This document shows, in pieces, positions 24,893 to 33,347 of a DNA stretch of 41,495 bases. The notes under the pieces are model-generated. The model saw nothing but the letters and a program-made list of their open reading frames with translations. It was not told the DNA's origin and searched no databases. The first letter of the stretch is position 1; each line of letters opens with the position of its first letter. This DNA is from Ruminococcus sp. AF41-9 (lineage in GTDB: Bacteria; Bacillota; Clostridia; Lachnospirales; Lachnospiraceae), in contig NZ_QUDO01000035.1 of assembly GCF_003477525.1 (NCBI RefSeq), forward strand, positions 1 through 41,495, read 5' to 3'. The position numbers and the translations under genes were made by a program.

Positions 24893-25879
24893 TTACAGAA
24901 GATGTTTTCTTAATTCAGCACCATCTGCTGCGCATAAATAAGCCGGTGCGATATCAAATACAGTTTTGGCTCCTGTCTGGCCTTCTTTGCTCAGGCGGTA
25001 GGCAGCTCTTGCATAAGCGATCAGTACGGAAGAAGTAAATTCCGGGTTGGAATCCAGTTTCAGGCTGTATTCGATCACATGGTTGTTCTCATCATTCCAG
25101 CCTGTTTTTCCGGAACGGATCACGAATCCACCGTGCGGGATACCGCTGTGGTCACGTTTCAGTTCCTCTTCGGAAATGAAGTGTACGGTTGTATCATAGT
25201 CTGAGAAGTAATTTGGCATAGTCTTGATGTCGTTCTCGATCTGTGCAAGATCTGCACCTTCTTCTGCTACTACGAAGCACTCTCTTGTATGTTTCTGTCT
25301 TGTTGTAAGTTCCGGGTTCTCTCCGTTTCTTACAGCTTCCAGTGCTGCTTCTACAGGGATTGTGTACTGTTTTGCATCTTTGACACCTTTGATGCGGCGT
25401 ACGGCATCAGAATGTCCCTGGCTTACACCTTTGCCCCAGAATGTATAATCTTTTCCGTTTGTAAGGATTGCGTTTGCATAGAGACGGTTCAGGGAGAACA
25501 TTCCCGGGTCCCAGCCAACGGAGATGATTCCGATATGTCCGCCTTCTTTTGCAGCGGCATCTACTGCATCAAAATGCTCCGGAATTCTTGCGTGTGTGTC
25601 AAAGCTGTCGATTACGTTGAACATTTTTGCGTATTCCGGTGTCTGTTTCGGAAGGTCTGTTGCGCTTCCGCCGCAGATGATCAGAACATCGATCTTGTCT
25701 TTCATTTTTTCTGCATCGTTTACAGAGTATACAGCTGCTGTTTCTGTAAGGATCTTAACTGTTTCCGGAGCGCGGCGTGTAAATACTGCCACAAGCTCCA
25801 TATCCGGATTATGTTTAATTGCACACTCTACACCACGGCCAAGATTACCGTAGCCTAAAATACCAATACGAATACTCAT
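24893..25879 (-). CDS. ddh: meso-Diaminopimelate D-dehydrogenase
   Basis: This NADPH-dependent enzyme makes meso-diaminopimelate in one step from tetrahydrodipicolinate and ammonia, supplying lysine and peptidoglycan. The 328-aa length is standard. The N-terminal Rossmann fold has GILGYGNLGRGVE at 6-18 and VFTRR. The central part carries CGGSATDLP, NVIDSFDTHARIPEH and SVGWDPGMFSLNR, all hallmarks of the family. The C-terminus has GFVIRSGKTG and LKLDSNPEFTSS. GGAGGAG lies before the ATG, and a good promoter (25923-25951) drives it as a single gene. Presence of Ddh implies a short lysine route alongside or instead of the acyl pathway. Confidence 0.95.
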   Translation of the reverse strand: MSIRIGILGYGNLGRGVECAIKHNPDMELVAVFTRRAPETVKILTETAAVYSVNDAEKMKDKIDVLIICGGSATDLPKQTPEYAKMFNVIDSFDTHARIPEHFDAVDAAAKEGGHIGIISVGWDPGMFSLNRLYANAILTNGKDYTFWGKGVSQGHSDAVRRIKGVKDAKQYTIPVEAALEAVRNGENPELTTRQKHTRECFVVAEEGADLAQIENDIKTMPNYFSDYDTTVHFISEEELKRDHSGIPHGGFVIRSGKTGWNDENNHVIEYSLKLDSNPEFTSSVLIAYARAAYRLSKEGQTGAKTVFDIAPAYLCAADGAELRKHLL

Positions 25880-25922
25880 TATTGATCTCCTCCTGTGTTC
25901 TTTATTGTTTCACCACTTTAAT

Positions 25923-25951
25923 ATAGTAATAGTTTCACTTTTAGTTGTCAA
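25923..25951 (-). promoter_or_regulatory. Promoter of ddh
   Basis: On the minus strand TTGACA (25951-25946) and TACTAT (25928-25923) have a 17-bp spacer, about 45 bp before the start. Confidence 0.72.
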
Positions 25952-26000
25952 TCACCAACTTGATTTTTTTTGACCAGACGGACAGTTAATATTCGTTGTA

Positions 26001-26642
26001 CTAGCAGCAGAACACGCCTCCGCCCGGACAGCAGAGACTGCATGCCAGGTTTGCAAGACATAATTTCATGCAGTAATCTCCTCCTGCATCCGGCATGCCG
26101 CCGAATGGATTCTGCATTTCCTGATACCAGGTTCCGCCGCCTTCCATCTGCTGCTGCAGCATGCGGTACTGTGCATTATCCGGCTCCAGGCGAACCGCCT
26201 CACGGATGTCATTGAGTGCATTGACATTGTTGCCAAGTCCCATATTTGCCATGGAGGACAGATAATACCACTGTCCATTATGCTGGGAAAGGGACTGCAG
26301 CACGTTCATGGCCTCACGGTAGTGGCCACTCTGGATATAATTGGCTGCAGCCTGTCTGCGCATGCTCTCCTCATCCTGATAACTGTTGTCAGCCTGACCG
26401 GAAAATCCGCCGAAGCCGCCATAAGCACCGCTTCCATAGCCTGCGCTGCCCTGCTCTCTTTCTCTCATGATCTGCTCATATGCCTGCTGCACCTGTTTAA
26501 ATTTTTCTTCTGCCTGCTCTTTGTTCGGATTATCAATATTGGCATCCGGATGATAGATTCTGCTCAGTTTACGGTATGCCTTTTTTACTTCTTCATCGGA
26601 CGCATTCGGGCTCACTCCCAGTATGCTGTACGGATCAATCAT
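26001..26642 (-). CDS. DnaJ-domain protein with TPR-like region and cysteine-rich tail
   Basis: From ATG 26642 (GGGGAGAAAAA upstream) the protein has ~213 aa. Residues 2-70 are a J-domain ([23 protein letters not shown] at ~31-33 in IYHPDANID), which would stimulate a DnaK-type Hsp70. A Gly-rich linker ([13 protein letters not shown]) follows. Residues ~100-165 hold a helical pair resembling TPRs ([38 protein letters not shown]). The last ~25 residues have six cysteines ([22 protein letters not shown]), perhaps a metal or lipid site. It lacks the zinc-finger of canonical DnaJ. Its start overlaps the end of the upstream DUF5685 gene by 8 bp, so the two are coupled. Confidence 0.85.
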   Translation of the reverse strand: MIDPYSILGVSPNASDEEVKKAYRKLSRIYHPDANIDNPNKEQAEEKFKQVQQAYEQIMREREQGSAGYGSGAYGGFGGFSGQADNSYQDEESMRRQAAANYIQSGHYREAMNVLQSLSQHNGQWYYLSSMANMGLGNNVNALNDIREAVRLEPDNAQYRMLQQQMEGGGTWYQEMQNPFGGMPDAGGDYCMKLCLANLACSLCCPGGGVFCC

Positions 26643-27480
26643 GTTTTTTCTCCCCTGATTCTTTTCTCCTGCTTCTGATCGTTTCAAAGCAGCACCAGAC
26701 TCCGGAGTAAAGAATATTTCTCAAAATATCTGTATATTTTATAATAGGAAGTTTCTCGAACTCCCGGCAGGTCTGTGCCATCATCATGATCAGAAGCTGG
26801 CGTACCTGCTCATCGAATGTTTCCATTTTATATTGCCCGGAAAATGGATTGTAATTTCCATTTTTCACATCTTCTTCCACATCATCATAGGCATCCAGAA
26901 GGTAAATAAATTTACCCAGATAAAATCCCATCTTTCTGAGAGTCGTTTCCCAGACATCAGATTTCCATGCCAGGATTTCTTCCATGATCCTGCCAAAACA
27001 GCCTGACATCCTGTCGATGTCTTTTTCCCCGGCTTTCTCCATTTCTGCCAGTTCTCTCAGGAGCCTCTGGATCTTCTCTGCTTTTTCCGGATAGCGCTCA
27101 CTTAGTTTTTTATTTTTTCCCTGAAGGATTTTTGAATATCCCAGTGCACTGATCTTTTTTTCATCGTCCCAGTCATCCCGGCATTTATAATAGGTAAGAA
27201 GTACATTCATGTCTGCACCATACTCTGTTGCGGCATTTTTCCTGACAGGCTGTTTCTGTACAGGATGAATGATACATCTGGTCGTTCCTTTTTTTGTGGG
27301 CGGCTCATAAAGAGCACTCAGTAAGATCACCACAAATGTCATATCATATGTCAGGGAAATCTGACCGGATATTCCATATTTTTCTTTCAGTTCTCTGCAC
27401 AGTCCACAGTAGAAGGAACGATACAGATCAAAATCCTTAAATTTTATTTCCGGTTTATTCAATACTACATATCCAAACAT
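26635..27480 (-). CDS. DUF5685 family protein
   Basis: This 281-aa protein begins [18 protein letters not shown] and [17 protein letters not shown], the family's conserved N-terminus with a CxxC pair. It continues with [36 protein letters not shown] and [24 protein letters not shown]. The two acidic clusters on helices ([14 protein letters not shown]) look like prenyl-synthase-type or metal-binding motifs, but the function is unknown. No signal peptide is seen. In related genomes, as far as I recall, this family sits beside J-domain genes, as here, suggesting a joint role. GGGGGAATG lies before the start at somewhat long spacing. Confidence 0.8.
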   Translation of the reverse strand: MFGYVVLNKPEIKFKDFDLYRSFYCGLCRELKEKYGISGQISLTYDMTFVVILLSALYEPPTKKGTTRCIIHPVQKQPVRKNAATEYGADMNVLLTYYKCRDDWDDEKKISALGYSKILQGKNKKLSERYPEKAEKIQRLLRELAEMEKAGEKDIDRMSGCFGRIMEEILAWKSDVWETTLRKMGFYLGKFIYLLDAYDDVEEDVKNGNYNPFSGQYKMETFDEQVRQLLIMMMAQTCREFEKLPIIKYTDILRNILYSGVWCCFETIRSRRKESGEKKHD

Positions 27481-27551
27481 GCTTCTGTTTCATTCCCCCT
27501 GTCTGCTGTTACCCGATTGTCGCCTGGAATGGAGTAAACGGTAACGTTATC

Positions 27552-27962
27552 TCAGCGTCTTTTGATAAATTTCTGATGGCATTTCGGGCAGTCGATCTCT
27601 ACCTTCTGACCCTTGCCTCTTGGAATACGGATCTTCTGTCCGCAGCCCGGGCAGGTATAGATATGATGCGTTTTTCTCTGCTGCATCATATTTTTTTCTT
27701 TATCAAAACGGTTCCTGATATTCTGTGTATAACCCAGATATTTCTGATTTTCCCCGTAACGTGCGGAAACATTTCTGGACAGGATTCTGTAATAAGTATA
27801 AATAATCAGTATAAATCCCAGCATATCCAGAATTTCGCCTGCGATACCTGTTCTGAGAAAAGAACCGATCACTATGCAAAAAAGAGCCACTCCCAGCGTA
27901 AATCTTGCAAACTGATCTACCCCATAGCGCCCCTGCATAAATTTGTTTAATTTGTCTTTCAT
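27552..27962 (-). CDS. Small membrane protein with C-terminal zinc ribbon
   Basis: From ATG 27962 (GAGGAAG just upstream) the protein has ~136 aa. The N-terminal half has two hydrophobic helices (FARFTLGVALFCIVIGSFL; EILDMLGFILIIYTYY). The C-terminus holds a zinc-ribbon of four cysteines (YTCPGCGQKIRIPRGKGQ then IDCPKCHQKFIKRR). The zinc ribbon would be cytosolic. Such proteins are common in Lachnospiraceae with no assigned role. It lies between the DUF5685 pair and the flavin reductase-like gene on the same strand. Confidence 0.75.
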   Translation of the reverse strand: MKDKLNKFMQGRYGVDQFARFTLGVALFCIVIGSFLRTGIAGEILDMLGFILIIYTYYRILSRNVSARYGENQKYLGYTQNIRNRFDKEKNMMQQRKTHHIYTCPGCGQKIRIPRGKGQKVEIDCPKCHQKFIKRR

Positions 27963-28054
27963 GAACTTCCTCTTTTCTGTCAGCTTTTTCAGTGTCATAA
28001 TCTGACTGCTGTGCCGGCATTGCTGCAGCATCCGGCACAGCAGTCACAGCATTT

Positions 28055-28561
28055 TTACTCTCTTACCAGGACTTTCTGGATTTCTGCAATATACATGGTA
28101 TGGTAATCTTTCTCCGGATACCACTTGCTGTCGTTTTCTGTCTCGTCAAAGCATTCCGGTTTGATGGTGTCATGATACATTTTTTTACACACCATGATCA
28201 TATCTGCTTCTTCAATTCCTGTGGTTCCGTCTGTAAAATACGGAGTCAGACCTGCTTCTTTGATCTTATCCATATCTTTTCCTGTTACTTTTCCACAGTA
28301 GCTGAGTGCTTTACGGTACTGCTCACCCAATACAGAGATGGTAAAAGTTTCTTCTCTGTCAACAAATTCCTTAGTATATCTCTGCGGGCGGATATATACG
28401 GTTACTGCGTTCTTTCCCCACATTACGCCCATAGCACCCCAGCTTGCGGTCATGGTATTGCATTTTTCTTCATTTCCGGCTGTGATCAGCAGCCATTCTT
28501 TTCCGATTTTGGTAAATGGATTCATGGTTAATTCTTCTGGTTTTACTTCTTTAAAACTCAT
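28055..28561 (-). CDS. Flavin reductase-like (FMN-binding split-barrel) protein
   Basis: This 168-aa protein has the flavin reductase-like fold seen in FMN-binding oxidoreductases. The motif NTMTASWGAMGVMWGKNAVTVYI (residues ~35-57) is typical of the flavin-binding loop, followed by RPQRYTKEFVDREETFTISVLG and CGKVTGKDMDK. It has no predicted signal peptide. Partner proteins and substrate are unknown; members often reduce free flavin or serve as simple electron carriers in anaerobes. The neighbouring methyltransferase gene is 128 bp upstream. Confidence 0.85.
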   Translation of the reverse strand: MSFKEVKPEELTMNPFTKIGKEWLLITAGNEEKCNTMTASWGAMGVMWGKNAVTVYIRPQRYTKEFVDREETFTISVLGEQYRKALSYCGKVTGKDMDKIKEAGLTPYFTDGTTGIEEADMIMVCKKMYHDTIKPECFDETENDSKWYPEKDYHTMYIAEIQKVLVRE

Positions 28562-28689
28562 GTCTGTATTCTCTCTTTCTTATATATATTTACTGTTTTC
28601 TTTATCTCTGTTTTCTGTTTTTCTATCTTTTTCCTGCTCTTATCCGGCAGCGGATCCTTTTTGTCCTTTTCTGATTTCCGGCAGAATTT

Positions 28690-29892
28690 TTATCTGTCGT
28701 TGCAAACCTGGAAGATGTAGAATTTCAGGTAGTAAGACTCATCTGCTGCCCACAGGATCGGATGATCCGGTGCCTGGGTTCTGTATTCTACCTGGCGGAG
28801 TCTCTTATGCACATTCTTCGCTGCCTGTCCGATGGTTCTGGTGAACAGTTCATAATCCATAAAATGTGAACAGGAACAAGTTGCCAGAAATCCTCCGTCT
28901 TTGACCAGCTTCATGGCGCGAAGATTGATCTCTCTGTATCCTTTTACTGCATTTTTAATCGAATTTCTTGATTTTGTAAATGCCGGAGGGTCCAGAATGA
29001 CAACGTCAAATTTCTCTCCTTTTTCTTCCAGTTCCGGAAGCAGTTCAAATACATCCTCACAGATAAATTTCACACTGCCGGATAATCCGTTTAAAGCAGC
29101 ATTGGCAGTTGCCTGATCTACGGCAAGCTGGGAGGCATCCACACCGGTTACGCTGGCAGCCCCTGCGATTCCTGCATTCAGAGCGAAGGAACCTGTATGA
29201 GTGAAGCAGTCGAGAACTTTTGCCCCCTTACAGAGTTTCTGGATTGCCAGTCTGTTGTATTTCTGATCCAGGAAAAATCCTGTTTTCTGTCCGTCTTTGA
29301 CATCTACTTCGTATTTGACACCGTTCTCCTCAATCTGTACCAGTGTCGGGAACTCCGGTCCGATGAATCCCTTAACCAGTTCCATTCCTTCCTGCTTGCG
29401 GACTTTTACATCGCTTCTTTCATAGACACCACGGATGTTGATTCCGTCCTCTGCGAGAACTTTTTTAATCAGTTCTACGATGGTTTCCTTAAAGCGGTCA
29501 ATTCCCAGCGCAAGAGACTGTACAACAATCACATCGGAAAATTTATCTACAACCAGACCCGGCAGGAAATCTGCTTCAGCAAAGATCAGACGGCATGCGC
29601 TGGTATCTACTACTTTTTTGCGGTATTCCCATGCATCGCGCACGCGCTGTTCCAAAAGTTTCTCATCAATCTCCACATTCTCATCTCTGGTCATCAGGCG
29701 CACTGTGATTTTTGAATTTGTGTTGATAAAGCCTTTTCCCATCGGATATCCGTCAAAATCATGGATCAGTACCATATCTCCATTTGTAAAACTTCCCATG
29801 ATCGTATCTATTTCATTATCAAAAACCCACATTCCACCGGATTTCAGAAGTCGTCCCTCACCTTTTTTCAGGGTTACTACTGCCATTCCCAT
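28690..29892 (-). CDS. RlmI/RlmK-type SAM-dependent rRNA (cytosine-5) methyltransferase
   Basis: This 400-aa protein has an N-terminal PUA-like domain (~1-75: VTLKKGEGRLLKSGGMWVF, GDMVLIHDFDG) and a central RlmI-type domain (RLIFAEADFLPGLVVDKFSD). The C-terminal class I methyltransferase domain has motif I VLDCFTHTGSFALNAG (~225-240), VTGVDASQLAVD, the catalytic VVILDPPAFTKS (~303) and CSCSHFMDYELF. RlmI methylates 23S rRNA at C1962 in E. coli; this homologue may share that target, but specificity is not visible. AGGAGGAAC lies before the ATG. A 14-bp inverted repeat lies 29 bp upstream. Confidence 0.9.
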   Translation of the reverse strand: MGMAVVTLKKGEGRLLKSGGMWVFDNEIDTIMGSFTNGDMVLIHDFDGYPMGKGFINTNSKITVRLMTRDENVEIDEKLLEQRVRDAWEYRKKVVDTSACRLIFAEADFLPGLVVDKFSDVIVVQSLALGIDRFKETIVELIKKVLAEDGINIRGVYERSDVKVRKQEGMELVKGFIGPEFPTLVQIEENGVKYEVDVKDGQKTGFFLDQKYNRLAIQKLCKGAKVLDCFTHTGSFALNAGIAGAASVTGVDASQLAVDQATANAALNGLSGSVKFICEDVFELLPELEEKGEKFDVVILDPPAFTKSRNSIKNAVKGYREINLRAMKLVKDGGFLATCSCSHFMDYELFTRTIGQAAKNVHKRLRQVEYRTQAPDHPILWAADESYYLKFYIFQVCNDR

Positions 29893-29920
29893 TTTTGTTC
29901 CTCCTCTTATTTATCTTCAC

Positions 29921-29967
29921 AGCTGATCTGCATCCGCTTTTCAGATTCAAGCAGATGCAGATCAGCT
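29921..29967. repeat. Perfect 14-bp inverted repeat upstream of the methyltransferase gene
   Basis: AGCTGATCTGCATC (29921-29934) is the reverse complement of 29954-29967. It may be a leader hairpin or operator. T-runs are weak on both strands, so it is not a convincing terminator. Confidence 0.6.
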
Positions 29968-30035
29968 TACACTGTTTTTCTTCAGTTATCCCATTTTAGC
30001 ACATTCATTTTCTTTTTTCTACCTGTTACGCAAAG

Positions 30036-30076
30036 CAACCGGTGAAATCACAGAAATTTCACCGGTTGTTTTTTTA
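30036..30076 (+). terminator. Terminator-like hairpin downstream of the GNAT gene
   Basis: CAACCGGTGAAAT (30036-30048) pairs perfectly with ATTTCACCGGTTG (30056-30068), followed by T8 on the plus strand. The T-run faces away from the minus-strand gene ending at 30092, yet no plus-strand gene precedes it. Confidence 0.55.
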
Positions 30077-30091
30077 TTCCTTACAGGCGTT

Positions 30092-30607
30092 TCATTCCAG
30101 ACTCTTCAGAAGAATGCATCTTGGAAGCCCGCCATAACAGAATGCTGTCTTTTTTACTTCATATCCATGGCTCTCCATATTGTGTCTGCTGAACTTATTA
30201 TCCGGATGGATGGTACACATCAGATAATAAAACCTGTTCTTATCCAGAAGTTTTTCTGCTGCCTCCAGCATTCTTCCCTGAAGTCCGTTTCCTCTGTAAC
30301 GGCCTCCCACTGCTGCCGAATCCATCACTGCCACATGAGAAAGCTGTTCTTCATTAAATTCCAGATAGTGTCCAAGATTTTCTTCGTCTTCCGGATATTT
30401 TACAAGGAAAAATCCCGCGATCTGATCCGTGTCTGTGCACTGTGCCACGATCACAAATCCGTTTCCCTCCAGATGCCCGCTGACAAATTCTTCATCATCA
30501 GCGACAAACCACTCCGGATTCAGAGTATTTCTTCTGGCTTCTTCCATCACTGACATAATTCCCGCCACATCGGATGCCTGCGCTTTTCGTATGATAAATT
30601 CCATCAT
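30092..30607 (-). CDS. GNAT-family N-acetyltransferase
   Basis: This 171-aa protein has the GNAT fold: an N-terminal FIIRKAQASDVAGIMSVMEEAR, a beta-strand IAGFFLVKYPED, and the acetyl-CoA P-loop region AVGGRYRGNGLQGRMLEAAEK (~100-120, R/Q-x-x-G-x-G/A pattern). A late YYLMCTIHPDNKFSRHNMESHGYEV matches the usual GNAT end, where a residue pair positions the acceptor. AGGAAAC lies before two adjacent ATGs, so either 30607 or 30604 could be used. The acceptor substrate is unknown. Confidence 0.85.
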   Translation of the reverse strand: MMEFIIRKAQASDVAGIMSVMEEARRNTLNPEWFVADDEEFVSGHLEGNGFVIVAQCTDTDQIAGFFLVKYPEDEENLGHYLEFNEEQLSHVAVMDSAAVGGRYRGNGLQGRMLEAAEKLLDKNRFYYLMCTIHPDNKFSRHNMESHGYEVKKTAFCYGGLPRCILLKSLE

Positions 30608-30668
30608 GTTTCCTGATACTTCTTTTCTGGTTGTTTATTCGCAGTTGCGAAGCTGCTGTACAATAATA

Positions 30669-32330
30669 TTATTCGGCCGATTCTGTGTTCTCAGCGTCTT
30701 CTGCGTTGTAGGTTTCAGAGCTTTCACCATAAAGTTTCTCAAAGAATTTCATTGTTTCATTATATAAAGTCTGTCTTTCATCATCAGAAAGTTCTGACAG
30801 TTCCGGGCTTGCCTGGGTACCCTCACTTAAACCAAAGATTTCTTTCATGGATTTATCAACCATGTTCAGCTCTGTGCTCATGTAAATTTCTGTTCCATCT
30901 GCCTGATAGGAATCTGTTCCATCTGTAAGAACTTTAAGGTAGGCTTTTTCCACTTCTCTGGAAAGTGTTGCACCGTTTTCTGCATCCAGTGTCACGGATG
31001 CGGATGCTGTCTCATCTTCCATAGCTGTGATCAGGGCATCGGTATCCCCCTCATATTCCCCTTTGCAGAAATTCTCAGCCTGATTAAATAATGCCATCTG
31101 GTCTTCTGTCAGAGAAGAAGTATCCAGTTCCTCTGTTGTCTCACCGTCATAACTTTCGGTATCGTCAGAACCGTCGTTTGAAACTTCCTCTGCATTCTGG
31201 TCGCTGCTGTCTGCATCGAGAGTGCCATCGTCTGTGGTTTCTTCTCCGTCTAATGTTCCCATCGTGCTGTCATCTGTGGTTTCATCCCAGTTGTCTGTCT
31301 CATCGATCTCACCGACTTCTTCCATATCGTCTGTGTTATCTGTGCTGTCTTCCTCTGTATTATCTGTAGCTGCATTATCTTCCACAAGACCTGTTTCCTG
31401 TTCCAGAGTCGGATTCTCTGTAGAACTCTGCACTACATCTCCGCCCAGTACACTGTTATCTACGTTATTTAAAATGTCGTCTCCGTCTGCAGAATCTCCT
31501 GCTTCTACCGTATTGTCTTCTTCCGCTGCGATCTCACCGATTTCATCACTGCTTCCGGAAGTATTCTGGTTTACCTGCTCCAGAGTTGCTTTCACATCAT
31601 CATAATTGTAATCCTGCTGTGCGATCTGCTGAAGGAGATTTACGATCTGATCAATCTGGTCGGAATCCAGTGTTACGTTATTCTCCTGTGCCACATTGAT
31701 CACAATATTATAGATGTCGTCCACATTCTGAACGTTATCTTTGATCACCTGCATCTTGGAATTATTCATAACCGTTGTCGCATCATTCTTACCGACTTCA
31801 TCTGCAAGTGTTCCTGTTACTACCATTTCTTCTGTTGCAAGTTCTTTCTTTGTGCTGTCGAGCTGTTCACCTGTGGCTGTCTCATATGCCATCTGGATGC
31901 CTGTCAGAGCTCCTGTACCGGATACTTCAAACGGGCAGGCGGCAACTACTTCGCAGTTCTTTACTCCGGATGTGGAAAGTGAAGTGGCGATCATATTGCA
32001 GGTTACCCAGTTGAGGTTGGCTGTTCTTACTTTGATGCCGCCGGACTGGGTTGGTTTTACATAGGCACAGCTTACGGTTCTGGTTCCGATCTGCTCAAGC
32101 GGTACATAGGCACTCAGGTGATCTCTCTCATCCTGATTGGTGATGGTAAGGATCTGTACCTGGCTGCTGTCTACATTAAAGTATCTCATCATGGTATTTT
32201 TCTGCTCATCGGAAAGGTCTGCTCCGAGTGTTACGACCTTCATGGAATCTGCCATTGTCGGTACTGCTGTTCCGGAAAGTACCAGACATGCACCGCATAA
32301 AATCGCTGCCATTGATTTTGCTTTTTTCAT
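30669..32330 (-). CDS. Secreted DUF1002 domain protein with acidic tail
   Basis: The 553-aa protein has a signal peptide (KKAKSMAAILCGACLVLSGTA..TMA). The DUF1002 domain covers ~28-265, with VVTLGADLSDEQKNTMMRYF, YVPLEQIGTRTVSCAYVKP and LNWVTCNMIATSLSTSGVKN, all typical. From ~265 to 410 it is a highly acidic Asp/Glu/Ser/Thr-rich linker (DNTEEDSTDNTDDMEE, DGEETTDDGT). The C-terminal ~130 residues form a second small region (LTEDQMALFNQAENFCKGEYEG; ESSETYNAEDAENTESAE). DUF1002 function is unknown. The leader carries an unusual stem array and a strong promoter. Confidence 0.87.
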   Translation of the reverse strand: MKKAKSMAAILCGACLVLSGTAVPTMADSMKVVTLGADLSDEQKNTMMRYFNVDSSQVQILTITNQDERDHLSAYVPLEQIGTRTVSCAYVKPTQSGGIKVRTANLNWVTCNMIATSLSTSGVKNCEVVAACPFEVSGTGALTGIQMAYETATGEQLDSTKKELATEEMVVTGTLADEVGKNDATTVMNNSKMQVIKDNVQNVDDIYNIVINVAQENNVTLDSDQIDQIVNLLQQIAQQDYNYDDVKATLEQVNQNTSGSSDEIGEIAAEEDNTVEAGDSADGDDILNNVDNSVLGGDVVQSSTENPTLEQETGLVEDNAATDNTEEDSTDNTDDMEEVGEIDETDNWDETTDDSTMGTLDGEETTDDGTLDADSSDQNAEEVSNDGSDDTESYDGETTEELDTSSLTEDQMALFNQAENFCKGEYEGDTDALITAMEDETASASVTLDAENGATLSREVEKAYLKVLTDGTDSYQADGTEIYMSTELNMVDKSMKEIFGLSEGTQASPELSELSDDERQTLYNETMKFFEKLYGESSETYNAEDAENTESAE

Positions 32331-32363
32331 AATAGAAACCTCCCTGATATGTATTTGGATTCT

Positions 32364-32571
32364 GAGTCAGACGGATAAACTCATCCTCTTCACTGCATGT
32401 CTGACTCGGTCAAGCGGATATTCGCAATCCGCTTCGCTACTTGCTCATTAACCAAATAACTGCTCCGCAGTTTATCAGAAGGTGCCTGCACGCCTCCTGA
32501 TACAAGCAAATCCCCACCCATTGCTTATTGCTTTTCGCAATTGAAGCAGGGGACTTACTTGATTTGGTTAA
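32364..32571 (-). ncRNA. Array of contiguous stems in the DUF1002 leader, including a four-way junction
   Basis: All stems abut or nearly abut. Closing stem ATTTGGTTAA (32562-32571) with TTAACCAAAT (32448-32457) encloses three stems with no unpaired bases between: 32458-32472 (AACTGC/GCAGTT), 32473-32502 (TATCAGAAGG/CCTCCTGATA) and 32503-32561 (CAAGCAAATCCCC/GGGGACTTACTTG, itself branched). Then come AAGCGGAT/ATCCGCTT (32412-32434) and GAGTCAGAC/GTCTGACTC (32364-32407). It matches no riboswitch class I can recall. It could be a structured leader RNA, a regulatory element or a DNA-level palindromic repeat. Confidence 0.55.
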
Positions 32572-32596
32572 AACTTCTGTTCGGGTTGATATGGAT

Positions 32597-32626
32597 ATTA
32601 TAACACGTTTCCATATATATTTGTAA
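32597..32626 (-). promoter_or_regulatory. Promoter upstream of the stem array and DUF1002 gene
   Basis: On the minus strand an extended -10, TGTTATAAT (32605-32597), follows a weak -35 TTACAA (32626-32621) with 18-bp spacing. Transcription should begin near 32590, giving a ~260-nt leader that contains the whole array. Confidence 0.7.
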
Positions 32627-32684
32627 TTATTATTGTCCTTTTTGAGAAAAAGTAAGCCCCTCAGAAAAAAGTCCCAAGCACTAA

Positions 32685-32730
32685 AAAGAGACTCTCAGAC
32701 AGTTATTCCAACTGTCCATGAGTCTCTTTA
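32685..32730 (-). terminator. Terminator after the ABC transporter fragment
   Basis: AAAGAGACTC/GAGTCTCTTT with inner GACAGTT/AACTGTC forms a long stem (32685-32729). T5 follows on the minus strand. Confidence 0.8.
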
Positions 32731-32734
32731 TTTA

Positions 32735-33232
32735 TTATAGTTTCCAACCGGCTGCCTGCATCTGCGTCTCCAGCATATGCTGATAGATGCCATGGTGTTT
32801 TTCCAGTTCTGCCGGGCTGCCCTGTTCGGCTGCCACGCCGTCTTTGAGGACTACGATCTTGTCTGCTTCTGCGACTGTCCGCATACGGTGTGCAATAATC
32901 ATTACAGTCTTATTCCGAATCAGGCGGGAGAGGGATTCCTGGATGAGGGTTTCGTTGTCTACGTCCAGGGACGCCGTTGCTTCGTCGAGGAGAATGATTG
33001 GTGCATCTTTCAGAAATGCGCGGGCTATGGAGATTCGCTGACGTTCGCCGCCGGAGAGACCAGAGCCGTCTTCTCCGATCATGGTGTTCCATCCGTCCGG
33101 GAGTTTCTCTGCAAATTCGTCGCAGTGTGCCAGTTTTGCTACTGCAATGACTTCTTCGTCTGTGGCATTCTGACTTCCGATCCGGATGTTTTCCATAATG
33201 GAATTGTTAAAAGTTGCCGTCTGTGTCTGGTT
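32735..33232 (-). pseudogene. ABC transporter ATP-binding domain, 5'-truncated after the Q-loop
   Basis: Only the C-terminal part of an ABC exporter NBD remains (~166 aa from codon 33232). Present are FNNSIMENIRIG after the Q-loop, the signature LSGGERQRISIARA, Walker B IILLDEATASLD and the H-loop IIAHR. Missing are the transmembrane domain, Walker A and the start of the Q-loop. The frame remains open further upstream, but homology stops near NQTQTATF (33230-33232). The sequence that follows looks like a group II intron 3' end. It is a broken gene or the 3' exon of an interrupted one. The missing 5' part does not appear in the window. Confidence 0.85.
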
Positions 33233-33320
33233 ATTTAACAGGAAGAGGAAGAATATATTTTCTCGCCCCTCCCATTGAACCGTGCGTACAGGTCTCTTAT
33301 ACAGATCTACAGCTTATATT
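33233..33320 (-). mobile_element. Group II intron 3' end (domains V-VI), remnant
   Basis: On the minus strand, CTGTATAAGAGACCTGTACG then CACGGTTCAATGGGAGGGG, followed by a small DVI-like segment (GAGAAAATATATTC) and ending ...TTAAAT at 33233, resembles bacterial intron domain V/VI as I recall them. The canonical AGC triad is not clearly preserved (GATCTG rather than GAGCCG). No reverse-transcriptase frame lies upstream; kdpE ends at 33348 instead. The intron is therefore truncated. Confidence 0.5.
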
Positions 33321-33347
33321 CCAACTTTAACTATGGTGTTGTGAAGT

